Assembly (NCBI GenBank): GCA_029948255.1 | Contig: JALIZF010001645.1 | Location: 372,001 to 436,000, forward strand | Source: Telmatactis stephensoni | Taxonomy: Eukaryota > Cnidaria > Anthozoa > Actiniaria > Isophelliidae | Direction of reading: 5' to 3' | DNA length: 64,000 bases | Part shown: piece after piece, positions 20,920 through 31,165 of the stretch | How the letters are laid out: every line of letters begins with the position of its first letter | Position numbering within the stretch: position 1 is the stretch's first letter | Program-made: the position numbers and the translations under genes | The notes under the pieces: model-generated | The model's input: the letters and a program-made list of their open reading frames with translations, nothing else | The model's database searches: none | Told to the model about the DNA's origin: nothing

Positions 20920-22438
20920 GTTGTTCTTTGTTTTACACAATTTAATTTTGCGTTGTTTTGTTGCTGATGATATAGACTTGGATAACTTCCGTAGCGAGAA
21001 GAACGAGAGGTGCTCAGTTCGAAATGAAATGTGTAGTCTGTATGCCCGCACGATTGATGGTTTGATTGAAAACTCAGTATGTGACATGCATCTGCTCACA
21101 AATTTGAAATTAAGAAAGGACGACCGTTTTTGAGTGTTTTAGTTGGAACAGCTGTCATGATCTAAACTAGCTATGTTTGGTTCTTTCGATCGTTTGTCAC
21201 TTAGATGTCTTAAAAAGTATTTCCAATTGGGTAATAATACACTTTAGTACTTGGGTTAAAATTGAGCATGTTCGTCACTGAGTTGTTCGCTTCTTTATTA
21301 GTTGCATTGGTTTATTTGATCGACGCATAATAAGATACGTACGTAGTCGCGATAAGGAAGCGTTTTGCGATTTTCTATCAGGCGAGAATCGCTTTGAACT
21401 TGTCACCCAGCGTGCAATGTTACATTGTTACCCTTGGATCCAGTGGTGTAAATTCAATTAGCGCTAACACAGAAAATCGTTCATTTTAAACCTGAATTAC
21501 AAATAAACTTTACAATTGGAGCAACCTTGAGCTCCATTGCACAAAGGGCTCTTATCACTCCACGTAAATGATCTGCGTGTACTATACGTGTCTGTATACT
21601 TTTATTTACGTAAAAAACTTCTACTTTCTTTAATAGTGAGAAAAATTAAAACCCCTTTTCTTTTCGTGCTGAAAAATACGTCCCACAGCCAGGGACTTCA
21701 AATTCCTGTTTACAGACAGGTTTTAGAGTACCTTAGACAACTAGTATTTTAATATTTGTTTTTATAGTGCTGTGCATTTGGCTAGCAGAATAGATTGGGA
21801 TTTAGAGTTTTCGGCCAGTCTCAGACTTGGAAACAAACCGCCAACAAACTCTTAAGGCAACGTATATGTACTTCCGTGTGCTTTCGTTTTCAGGAAATCT
21901 TCTAATATGTTTGCTAATATCTTAATTTTCAGCAATCAAAATATATACATCTGTATATGCGTCCTCATGCAATCTGCAACGAACCACTTAATTTAGCCGG
22001 GAATATAGTAATAGTCTATATTGCAATCTATAAACTGGTTTCCGAGAAATGAACCCGTCAAAATTTGTAATTTTGCCTGACTTCTCATGTTTAAAAAGAG
22101 GCCCTTCGTCGTTTAATCGGTTGGAGCATGGGATCAAGCACGTTTTTTAACAAACATCAGTCAATTCGAGCGGGATTTTCCTTGACAACCGGAAGGCAGG
22201 TGGATAGCCCTTTCTCATGTTATGAAACATTTACAAGACTAAAGGAAAACAAAGGGATTCCTAAAATTGTGTGTTTCAATAGAAAATTCTATGCTCCATA
22301 AACAATATTTGCAAGACCTGTCAATGTCAGTCTGCCAGCCAGTTAACAGCAAGTGACAGCAAAGAGATTTAAAGAAAACACGAACTTTTCATTCGTTGAA
22401 GTAGTAACATCGTAGTAGTTTCTCCCATCAGCAAGAAC

Positions 22439-22471
22439 AACGACAACAACAACAACAACAACAACAACAGC

Positions 22472-22509
<38 letters not shown>

Positions 22510-22510
22510 C
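22439..22510 (+). repeat. (CAA)n microsatellite
   Basis: An almost pure CAA run. The matching place in the second unit (30651-30676) has a much shorter run, so its length has changed since the duplication. Confidence 0.9.
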
Positions 22511-22654
22511 GCATCCGAAAGGGATTTTTTATTTATTTGATAATGACACGAATCCCTCTTAAAATATCATTTCCTAATCGCTGCTTTTCATCACTCTGTT
22601 GCAAGTACATGGCATTGTGAAAAGATGGTTCATTACTGTTGTGCTAAAGCCCGC

Positions 22655-22850
22655 CACACACGTTGAGAAACTGCGCGAGGTAACTGCCACACTGTGGCAC
22701 TTAGCTCAGACAATTTTTCGCCGCAGACGTTGCACCTTTGGCTACGTGAGGCCAAAAAGAGAGCAGGTTAAAGAGCACACGGTAAGTGCCTCGCGTGGCA
22801 GTTTTCTCGCACAGTTCCTCAACGTGTTCGGCGGACTTATGATACGACGC
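22655..22850. mobile_element. Foldback element in the duplicated upstream region
   Basis: GCCCGCCACACACGTTGAGA... pairs with ...CTCAACGTGTTCGGCGG as inverted repeats. The second unit has the same structure at about 30810-31020, so it is older than the duplication. Confidence 0.6.
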
Positions 22851-22999
22851 GAGGCAACTTTCTTAATATGTCGTTCTTCGGCAATACTGTTGATCCGAAA
22901 AACATCTGCTCGTTAAGTGATGCCAAGACCTTCGACACAAATTGATGCTTAACTTTGCTCATTCATAATACGTACTACCTTCTTTAAGATTTTTGTTTT

Positions 23000-23341
23000 A
23001 GATGCATGTTTCTATTGTAGCTAAAAGAAAAGTACCACTAAGACTTCAAGTACAGTTGCATACTAATAATAAACACATTTTGAAACGATCACTAGAAGTG
23101 ATTGAAACTTGGACTTTCAAGCAAGTTGAATTGAAGGTGATTTCCTTGGCCCACACTGCCGTGGGATTTGGTGATTTTTGAGGTATAAGACAATTTATGT
23201 GTAGCAGATAGCGATAATCGTCTAAGGATTTTGATACTGTACCAGGAATAATGCCATGGTGCCGACTTTGTTCAACGCAATCTGTGATGGCCATTTTTCG
23301 TAACAGTATCCATAATTTTAATCGAGTTGCAGCACTTAATG

Positions 23342-23380
<39 letters not shown>

Positions 23381-23421
23381 ACAAACAAACAAACAAACAA
23401 ACAAACAAACAAACAAACAAA

Positions 23422-23480
<59 letters not shown>

Positions 23481-23760
23481 ATGAATGAATGAATGAATGA
23501 ATGAATGAATGAATGAATGAATGAATGAATGAATGAATGAATGAATGAATGAATAAATAAATAGAGAGAGAGAGCATTTTACAGTTGCTTTCAAGCTAAA
23601 GATTTAGGATGGCTTAATTAAGAAACCAATAGTGCTTTGCGGTCTTGGAATGACCTATTACCTATCGCCTATCGCTCTTAGCGGTGACAACCTTTTTTGA
23701 AATAGGTGTATACCACCATAAAGATATGAGATCTGCGGTACTCAAGGTGACGTCGTCCTA
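23000..23760 (-). pseudogene. Decayed GPCR remnant with tetranucleotide tract
   Basis: 23090-23340 matches the TM5/loop region of the receptors on the minus strand (for example the reverse complement of the segment encoding CGLGQ). It has many changes and no open frame. A further receptor-like piece lies near 23700-23750. Between them is a tetranucleotide tract. Confidence 0.65.
23339..23565 (+). repeat. Tetranucleotide tract (AAAT/AAAC/GAAT)n
   Basis: Runs of AAAT, then AAAC, then AAAT, then GAAT. They make spurious Ile/Phe/Leu/Ser repeat ORFs on the minus strand. Confidence 0.95.
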
Positions 23761-24029
23761 CGGGCTTGCGCAATTTTGACGATCTTTGAAAAAACACACT
23801 CGTGCAAACTTATTCCAAATTGAACTCGACACCGCAAGATACCTGTATCTCTGGTTTGAACTTAGGGAATGAAATTTTGGACTTGAATAATAAAACCAAA
23901 TTACAACCTAAAGAGTTAATGAGCTGAATGGATGGATGGATGGATTGATTAATGGATGAAAGGAAAGATGTAGATGGAGAGGGATGAGCAGAATGATTGG
24001 TTAACTAATTTGTTGTTTTGTAATTGATT

Positions 24030-24092
24030 TCTTCTTCTTCTTCTTCTTCTTCTTCTTCTTCTTCTTCTTCTTCTTCTTCTTCTTCTTCTTCA
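24030..24092 (+). repeat. (CTT)n microsatellite
   Basis: A pure CTT run in a spacer that also occurs, with its own CTT run, at 36369-36411. Confidence 0.9.
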
Positions 24093-24358
24093 TCTTAGTC
24101 CTTTAATTCTACGCCATCCCAAGTCTTCCAACCATATCTTTTTCCTTGTCTACCATTCTTCTCCAAGGGCCTTTCGTTCTATTTTCTTTAATTTGTTCTG
24201 CAAAGCGGGTCTCACGTAAGTGCTTTCTATTGTTTTCTCTTTCCCCCCCCGGCTGCGTAACAGAGGAGGGCTTACTCTTGTATCCCGTGTGATTCTTCAG
24301 TCTCGTGTGACTATTCCACCACAATACAGTCCTGTTCTCGTATGTAATCATTCATTGA

Positions 24359-25189
24359 TTATGCCCTACGGTTACGCGGACAGCAAGAGCAAAGAGAAGA
24401 ACGCACGTAACTGACAATAACAATTTGTCCTGGCAAAGTTAAGACTGTGTACAGTATTACAACAATCACGGAGATTTTCAGCACTCCTTTATCTTGCTTG
24501 CGTTTTCGAAGTCGTTGAAGATAATTTCCTTGGCCCAGTCCACAATGTGGAATTTTGTGTTCTTTAAGATACAAGACAATTTTAGTGTAGCAGATGGCGA
24601 CAACGATCAAAGGAACTGGATACTGTACCACGAATAATGTCATAGTGTAGATTTTATTCATCGTCTGTGATGGCCAGTTTTCGTCACAATATCCGCCATA
24701 ATTCTCATTGAACTGTAGCACTAGAAAGTATGGTATGAAGATGACGTGAGTCCAAACCCATATGCCTACCAATGTTCCATAGATGACTTTCCTTCTTGGC
24801 TTAAATTTTAAAGGATTTACAATGGCTTTGAATCTAAAGATTGCAATAGCAGTTATTGTGTACATGCTTACAGTGAAAGAAATTGAATACAAAGTATCGA
24901 AGATCTTACAAAAATACAACGACTTTTTGATTCTAGCATATCCTATGATTATATATACCACCAGGAAGATCAGATCTGCGATGCTCAAGTTCCCTATAAA
25001 GTATTCATAAGGTGGTCTTGTTTTTGTTTTACGTTGTTTCAAGATGAGAAGGACGAGTGAGTTTCCAAGGATTCCCACAACAAACATGATAACAGCTATA
25101 GCCATCTTGACTTTCCATTGCAGACTTTCTACATTGCTGGGTGTCGCATCTGTGATGTTAGACGCCTTACTACTGTTAGTCCAGTTCAT
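24359..25189 (-). CDS. GPCR 3, lacks TM7
   Basis: It encodes 276 residues from the ATG at 25189, the equivalent of the GPCR 2 start. TM1 to TM6 are intact and the N-terminal 185 or so residues are almost identical to GPCR 2. After TM6 (VLTLPGQIV) the sequence jumps in frame to the C-tail (YVRSSLCSCCPRNRR), losing about 45-50 residues including all of TM7 and NPLVY. GPCR 4 has the same junction. A six-helix product is unlikely to signal normally. It may be a non-functional copy or a truncated partner. Confidence 0.7.
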   Translation of the reverse strand: MNWTNSSKASNITDATPSNVESLQWKVKMAIAVIMFVVGILGNSLVLLILKQRKTKTRPPYEYFIGNLSIADLIFLVVYIIIGYARIKKSLYFCKIFDTLYSISFTVSMYTITAIAIFRFKAIVNPLKFKPRRKVIYGTLVGIWVWTHVIFIPYFLVLQFNENYGGYCDENWPSQTMNKIYTMTLFVVQYPVPLIVVAICYTKIVLYLKEHKIPHCGLGQGNYLQRLRKRKQDKGVLKISVIVVILYTVLTLPGQIVIVSYVRSSLCSCCPRNRRA

Positions 25190-25898
25190 ATTGTTTTTTG
25201 TTTTACACAATTTGATTTTGCGTTGTTTTGTGGCTGATGATATAGACTTGGATAACGTCCGTAGCGAGAAGAACGAGAGGTGCTCAGTTCGAAATGAAAT
25301 GTGTAGTCTGTATGCCCGCACGATTGATGGTTTGATTGAAAACTCAGTATGTGACATGCATCTGCTCACAAATTTGAAATCAAGAAAGGACGACCGTTTT
25401 TGAGCATTTTAGTTAGAACAGCTGTCATGATCTAAACTAGCTATGTTTGGTTCTTTCGATCGTTTGTCACTTAGATGTCTTAAAACGTATTTTCAATTGG
25501 GTAATAATACACTTTAGTACTTGGGTTAAAATTGAGCGTGTTCCTCACTGAGTTGTTCGTTTCTTTATTAGTTGTATTGGTTTATTTGATCGACGCATAA
25601 TAAGATACGTACGTAGTCGCGATAAGGAAGCGTTTTGCGATTTTCTATCAGGCGAGAATCGCTTCCACTTTCAAGTTACCAGAAAGGTTTTCAAAATAGC
25701 TGAACTTGTCACCCAGCGTTCAATGTTACATTGTTACCCTTGGATCCAGTGGTGTAAATTCAACTAGAGCTAACACAGAAAATCATTCATTTTAATCCTG
25801 AATTACAAATAAACTTTGGAGCAAGGCCTTGGGCTCCATTGCACAAAGGGCTCTTATCATATACTTACTTCGATATGAACACAATACAGCGCGCAAAT

Positions 25899-26388
25899 AT
25901 AGAGGGTATCGGCCATTTATATCATTCACATGTGATGATATCAAAAACAACCAATCAGAGCGCAGGATTTCGATATCATCACATGTGATGATATCAGGTT
26001 GATTTTCCCGCCATTCAAGCTACTATGTACTCAGTTGTGACATGGCAGAACAAGGAGAAACCAAAAATAATAATAATAATTCAGCTCATTTAATTTGTAG
26101 CATGTAATTAAGATATAAGCCTTGTGATATTTAAGTAAAACTTCAGTTCCATAACGGCCGAGTTGACATATTTATTTCGTTCTTTGACCAGTGCACTTCA
26201 GCTCTTTGTCTCAAAATCTCAGTAATTATATGATAAAAAGAAAATTACACGGCGGCTTGAAGATATGGAGTTTATCTTCTCGTGAAAAGAAATATTTCAC
26301 TCGTTCGCTGCGCTCACTCGTGAAATATTTCTTTTCCACTCGAAAATAAACTCCATATCTTCGCGCCACCGTGTAATATCCTCTATAA
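25899..26388. mobile_element. Composite foldback region beside the DD37E transposon
   Basis: This stretch is absent from unit 1. It starts TATAGAGGGTAT and ends with the near inverted copy ATATCCTCTATA. Inside are a CACATGTGATGATATC inverted pair (about 25930-25998) and a strong palindrome at 26245-26376 (TTACACGG..., loop TCGTTCGCTGCGCTCACTCG). Confidence 0.6.
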
Positions 26389-26554
26389 GTTACAGCGATT
26401 TTCACTTGACCGCGCCGCGCGCCGAATTTGACGATATCCAGACATTCGCTAATTGCCGCGTCTGAAGTGTCAGACAATCTGTCTCGGTCGGCCCAACCTT
26501 GCTCCGTAGTTCAGCGAACGCTTTGTTTTGGTTGTGGGAACGCACTCAGGAACG

Positions 26555-27793
26555 ATGGTGCTGTACCAGATGAAAGTGGAGTATTCTCCACAGAAATTTG
26601 TCAAATTCTATCTGGACGTAGACATTATCGATGGCGTAGTGGATTATTCATACTCGAGACTCGTAAGAGAAATTTCGAGTCACTGTCCAAGTGTTGCACA
26701 TCTCTCTACTCAAACGATGAGAATTCGATATAAAGACGAGGAGGGAGACTTTATCAATCTTCTGGACGAGGAAGATAACTTAAACTTGAAAGAAATGTTT
26801 CTACGTGCAAAGTCTTTTGAAGACAGGCCTCATCGCCAAGTAACACTAACAGTTGGTCTGATAGAATCTCCAGTCGTAGATCAAAACCAGAAAAAGAAAC
26901 ATACAAAATACGCAGAAGATCATGCTACGGCAACTCCGGTATCTGCACGTTCTCTTTCAAGAAGCTTTTCAAACCCTGGGACGAAGACTTCACCCCCGGT
27001 AAATCCAGATCCTCCCAAGAAAATCAGCGAGAGTCCAATGGCAAGATATGTGATTGTTGCGGAACAAGAAGTCGCCCTCCAACAAAACAAAGTGAGACAG
27101 TTACGAGAAGAGAAACACGACTTAGTTTCCAGATTAGAAATAGCCAAAAATTCAGCTCGCGTCATACCAGGATCTATCTGTGGGCGATGCCATTTACAAG
27201 TGGGCCACACGCAGAAAAAATGTGATCTCAATCCGTGTACTAGTGTGTTCCAATGCGGGCAAGAAAAACGCCATCCCGGTGAGGTCAACTTAAAACGTAT
27301 CGACCAATTGTTACAGAAGGAGGAAAAACGTCTTCAAGAGTTGGATTCTGAACTTAAAAATCGAAGAAAAACAATCGAACAAGTTAAAGTCTCCAAAACA
27401 AAACGAATTGAAACCTTACTGCTCGAGAATTGTGACAGCTACACACAAACTGGAACATTGGACTGGAATCTATTGCGACAGCACGTGACGCTAGTCGAAA
27501 GCTACGCTAAAAAACACCTTGGCGGGAAAATTCCAGGAAAAGATGCAATCCCTTCGATACTCGAAGAACAACATCAGGAGCAGGAAAAATTGAGGAGAGT
27601 GAAAACGAAGGGCCAGGGGAAGGGGAACCCTTTTGCAAGTATATTAACAAGTCACGGAGTAATCTTCCCGCGATCGACGACCACACACGCACAAGAAGCG
27701 GAAGACTTCGAACTAGCCGTGTCAATGCAAAAAGAAGAAATAGACGATGCAAATGCAGTAGATGCACTTCTATCTCTGCAATCACCAAAATAA
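26555..27793 (+). CDS. Transposon-borne PB1-like/Cys-His accessory protein
   Basis: It encodes 412 residues from the first ATG in frame (26555). Residues about 5-100 resemble a PB1 domain with an acidic OPCA-type motif, RYKDEEGDFINLLDEED (58-74); PB1 domains form heteromers with other PB1 proteins. A Ser/Pro-rich linker and a coiled coil (about 165-200) follow. A Cys/His cluster comes next (C209, C212, H218, C223, C228, C234, H240) and may bind zinc. A second coiled coil covers about 245-290. The C-terminus is acidic, with a possible ubiquitin-interacting-like helix near 382-398. It is convergent with the transposase and inside the same inverted repeats. A regulatory or targeting role is inference. 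It could also be a captured host gene. Confidence 0.8.
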   Translation: MVLYQMKVEYSPQKFVKFYLDVDIIDGVVDYSYSRLVREISSHCPSVAHLSTQTMRIRYKDEEGDFINLLDEEDNLNLKEMFLRAKSFEDRPHRQVTLTVGLIESPVVDQNQKKKHTKYAEDHATATPVSARSLSRSFSNPGTKTSPPVNPDPPKKISESPMARYVIVAEQEVALQQNKVRQLREEKHDLVSRLEIAKNSARVIPGSICGRCHLQVGHTQKKCDLNPCTSVFQCGQEKRHPGEVNLKRIDQLLQKEEKRLQELDSELKNRRKTIEQVKVSKTKRIETLLLENCDSYTQTGTLDWNLLRQHVTLVESYAKKHLGGKIPGKDAIPSILEEQHQEQEKLRRVKTKGQGKGNPFASILTSHGVIFPRSTTTHAQEAEDFELAVSMQKEEIDDANAVDALLSLQSPK

Positions 27794-28311
27794 ATGTGTA
27801 ATTGACTGATTCAGCACATTTAAGAACACTTTATGTTGCAGAAAACCTGTTGAGTTACTGTTTATAACCAAGAATACAATTGTTCATCCATCACTTTCGA
27901 GATGAATACTGAACTACTTACAATCAAAGTTCAGCAACAATATAAACTCTTTATTTATCATATAGTCACATAAACTGTTTGTACAATCAAGAATTTATTT
28001 TTTCGTTCAGCAAATTATTAACCTTGAACTTTTACAATCACAGTTCAGAATGTAAACATTTGATTATTGGAACAATTCCATGTATTGACCGTTGTGTTGA
28101 AAACACCCTAGTGTTTAGATATAACTCTTTGCAATAACTGATTATCATGATTCGAGCAATGATGCAAACACTTTGTCAACTGAATATTATTTACCTTTAC
28201 ACATGATTTGATGGTTAGACATGTCATTCTGAAGTTGCTCAATTGTTCTTAAATTAAAACTAGTCATATTCCTCATGCATAATCTTTGCTTTATGTAAGC
28301 CGGAAATTTCC
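27794..28311. other. Spacer between the two transposon ORFs
   Basis: AT-rich sequence between the convergent stop codons. It probably holds both 3' ends. No ORF or repeat is seen. Confidence 0.5.
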
Positions 28312-29403
28312 TCACACAAAAATATAACTGGTGTTTCTATAATAACCGGTCACATCGAGTGGTGTGATATAAGAAATGGCCTGTGTAACAGCAACTTTTA
28401 AATCAAAATACACCAACTCTTGAAGGTCATAATTTAAAACAGTTTTAATTTTGGAAAATATTGATTCTACAGGATTCAGATCTGGTGAGTAAATAGGTGT
28501 GTATAAAAGTTCCACTCCATTGTTAATGAAAACGTCTTCAAGAATTTCCCCTCCTTCGTAATGATGTACGTTTAAGTTGTCCATTATGACAATGTCTCCG
28601 CATTCTATAACAGGTCGGCCGGTCCTTGGAGAAACGGCCGTTAACGCGTCGGTAAAAAAATTTAGAAATTCCACAGTGTTCGTTGCTCCCTCGATCATGT
28701 TATAGTACGCAACTCCATCTTGCAATGAAGCTAACAGGTTCAAGGTTACATTAGGAGATTGGCATTTACGTGAGACTTCTACACATCGCTCTCCGTCGAG
28801 TGAGTGACCGTAGCTTCTCTTACCAGTATCGGGAAGTTTCACTCCAGATTCGTCAAAAAACTTCAAGTGATATGGATCCTTGCTACTCAAATAGTCGATA
28901 AACAACTGAGTGTATGTCATGTTAACAGGGGTAAATCGTTCCCTGGCAAACTGTGTAATTTTTTTTCTAGAATAGGGTCCTGATGGTAGTCTATTTTTGA
29001 TTGCTTTGCTAATAGCTGATATCGAAGTGTTTTGTCCACAATCTCCCACCGCGTCAAGAACATCGTAAATCTCTTTCAGTGATATTGAACCTTTTTCGCG
29101 CTTTAAAACCTCAATCAGCTCCAGGTCTTCTGCTGAGAGATTACTTGGGTTCCCACCAGCACTATCTTTTGGCTTTTCAGTAAGTTCTGCGCAAAAGCGC
29201 TCCCATATTTTTCGAACTGTACTTCGACTGACTCTAAACTTGGTTGCGACATTCTGGTAGAACCCCGGAAATATTCCTGTGACGATATCACCACCAAGAA
29301 AAACAATTTCATCGATGATTGCTCTTCGAAGGTCAGTGCTCAAAGGACGTCCACTTTCGTAACTTCGGCCAGCTTTACTTAGCTTAACGTTCAGTTGCGC
29401 CAT
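28312..29403 (-). CDS. DD37E transposase, Tc1/mariner/IS630 superfamily
   Basis: It encodes 363 residues and is intact. The N-terminal part (about 20-75) is a helix-turn-helix ending VSRSTVRKIWERF, followed by a second helical region (about 88-150). The catalytic core has FFDESGV (Asp184), IMDNLNVHH (Asp275) and YSPDLNPVE (Glu313). The second Asp and the Glu are 37 residues apart, so this is DD37E. It cuts and pastes DNA at TA sites in the nucleus. The ATG at 29403 lies just inside the right terminal repeat. The length is normal for the family and no frameshift is seen, so the element could be active. Confidence 0.93.
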   Translation of the reverse strand: MAQLNVKLSKAGRSYESGRPLSTDLRRAIIDEIVFLGGDIVTGIFPGFYQNVATKFRVSRSTVRKIWERFCAELTEKPKDSAGGNPSNLSAEDLELIEVLKREKGSISLKEIYDVLDAVGDCGQNTSISAISKAIKNRLPSGPYSRKKITQFARERFTPVNMTYTQLFIDYLSSKDPYHLKFFDESGVKLPDTGKRSYGHSLDGERCVEVSRKCQSPNVTLNLLASLQDGVAYYNMIEGATNTVEFLNFFTDALTAVSPRTGRPVIECGDIVIMDNLNVHHYEGGEILEDVFINNGVELLYTPIYSPDLNPVESIFSKIKTVLNYDLQELVYFDLKVAVTQAISYITPLDVTGYYRNTSYIFV

Positions 29404-29922
29404 TTTTCACACAGAACGCTAACGTTCGCTGAACGATCGAGCAAGTTGGGCCGATCGAGACAGTTTGTCTGACACTTCAAACGTGGCAATTAGCGAACGT
29501 CTGGATATCGTCAAATTCGGCGCGCGGCGCGGTCAAGTGAAAATCGCTGTAAAACCCCTTTTCTTTTCGTGCTGAAAAATACGCCTCACAACCAGGGACT
29601 TCAAATTCCTGTTTACAGACAAGTTTTACAAGTTTAGAGTACCTTAGGCAACTAGTATTTTAATATTTGTTTTTATAGTGCTGTGCATTTGGCTAGCAGA
29701 ATAGATTGGGATTTAGAGTTTGTCCAGTCTAGACTTGGAAACAAACCGCCAACAAACTCTCAAGGCAACGTATATGTACTTCCGTGTGCTTTCGTTTTCA
29801 GGAAATCTTCTAATATGTTTGCTAATATCTTAATTTTCAGCAATCAAAATATATACATCTGTATATGCGTCCTCATGCAATCTGCAACGAACCACTTAAT
29901 TTAGCCGGGAATATAGTAATAT

Positions 29923-30212
29923 TAGTATTCACCAACATAAGGGCTATTACAAATCCTGCATTCTGATTGGTTCCCTAACCTCGGGCTATTGGTGATAGCC
30001 CGAGTTGAGAGGAAGCGCGAGTAATAATATCAATAAAACATTTTTCTCTCTTTGTTTTGTTTAGTCTCATTCACCTTTGGCCCAATATGTTGGTGAATAC
30101 TAAAACAATTAGACCTCTCGGCCTCATGGACTACGAGTTTGAATAGCCCATTCGGCCTACGGCCTCATGGGCTCTTGACTCGTAGTCCATTCGGCCTCGA
30201 GGTCTAATTGTT
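29923..30212. mobile_element. Two adjacent foldback elements inserted in unit 2
   Basis: 29923-30102 has 16-bp inverted ends (TAGTATTCACCAACAT and its complement). 30104-30212 is a second palindrome with arms AACAATTAGACCTC.../...GAGGTCTAATTGTT and the tip GGCCTACGGCC. Unit 1 lacks both at the matching place (about 22010). Confidence 0.8.
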
Positions 30213-30650
30213 AAATCTATATTGCTATATATAAACTGGTTTCCGAGAAATGAACCCGTCAAAATTTGTAATTTTGCCTGACTACTCATGTTCAAAAAGA
30301 GGCTCTTCGTCGTTTAATCGGTTGGAGCATGGGATCAAGCACGTTTTTTAACAAACATCAGTCAATTCGAGCGGGATTTTCCTTGACAACCGGAAGGCAG
30401 TTGGATAGCCGTTTCTCATGTTATGAAACATTTACACTGAAGATTAAAGGAAAACAAAGGGATTCCTAAAATTGTGTGTTTCAATAGAAAATTCTATGCT
30501 CCATAAAAAAATATTTGCAAGACCTGTCAATATCAGTCTGCCAGCCAGATAACAGCAAGTGACAGCAAAGATATTTAAAGAAAACACGAACTTTTCATTC
30601 GTTGAAATGGTAACATCGAAGTAGTTTCTCCCATCAGCAAGAACAACGAC

Positions 30651-30676
30651 AACAACAACAACAACAACAACAACAA
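30651..30676 (+). repeat. (CAA)n microsatellite, short copy
   Basis: The unit 2 counterpart of the 22.44-kb tract. Confidence 0.85.
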
Positions 30677-31165
30677 CGCATCCGAGACGCATTTTCATTT
30701 ATTTGATAGTGACACGTACCCCTCCTAAAATATCATTTCCTAATTGCTGCTTTTCGTCAACTCTATTGCAAGTGGCATTGTGAAAAGATGGCTCACTACT
30801 GTTGTGCTAAAGCCCGCCACACACGTTGAGAAACTGCGTGAGGAAACTGCCACGTGAGGCACTTAGCTCAGACGATTTCTAGCCGCAGACGTTGCATCTT
30901 TGGCTACGCGAGACCAAAAATAGAGCAGGTTAAAGAGCATGCACACGGTGCATGAGAATAGTACCTCGCGTGGCAGTTTAATTTTCTCGCACAATTTCTC
31001 AACGTGTGCGGCGGGCTTAAGATACGACGCGAGTAGAGGTAACTTTCTTAATATGTCGTTCTTCGGCGATGCTGTTGATCCGAAAAACATCTGCTCGTTG
31101 AGTGATGCCAAGATCTTCGACACAAATTGATGCTTAACTTTGCTCATTCATACTACCTTCTTTAA

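Larger units (their letters stand above)
19945..23760 (-). repeat. Tandem duplication unit 1
   Basis: It contains GPCR 2, about 2 kb of upstream sequence, a decayed GPCR fragment and a tetranucleotide tract. The same order recurs from 24359 to about 36100 with insertions, and partly after 36751. The copies are very similar over 20400-21540 and 21650-23340. Confidence 0.85.
26393..29549. mobile_element. Two-gene Tc1/mariner/IS630-type transposon (DD37E)
   Basis: It is 3157 bp, flanked by TA (26391-26392 and 29550-29551). The terminal inverted repeats are about 128 bp (26393-26520 and 29423-29549), start CAGCGATTTTCACTTGACCG and differ at roughly ten positions. It holds two convergent intact ORFs, each starting a few tens of bases inside its own terminal repeat, so the repeats may carry the promoters. 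Unit 1 carries the site without the transposon near 21650. Confidence 0.9.

Noticed and set aside
23046..23594. ORFs rich in Ile-His-Ser-Phe and Tyr-Leu-Phe-Ile repeats
   Set aside because: They are produced by AAAT/GAAT tetranucleotide repeats, as are the similar ones at 34008-34346.
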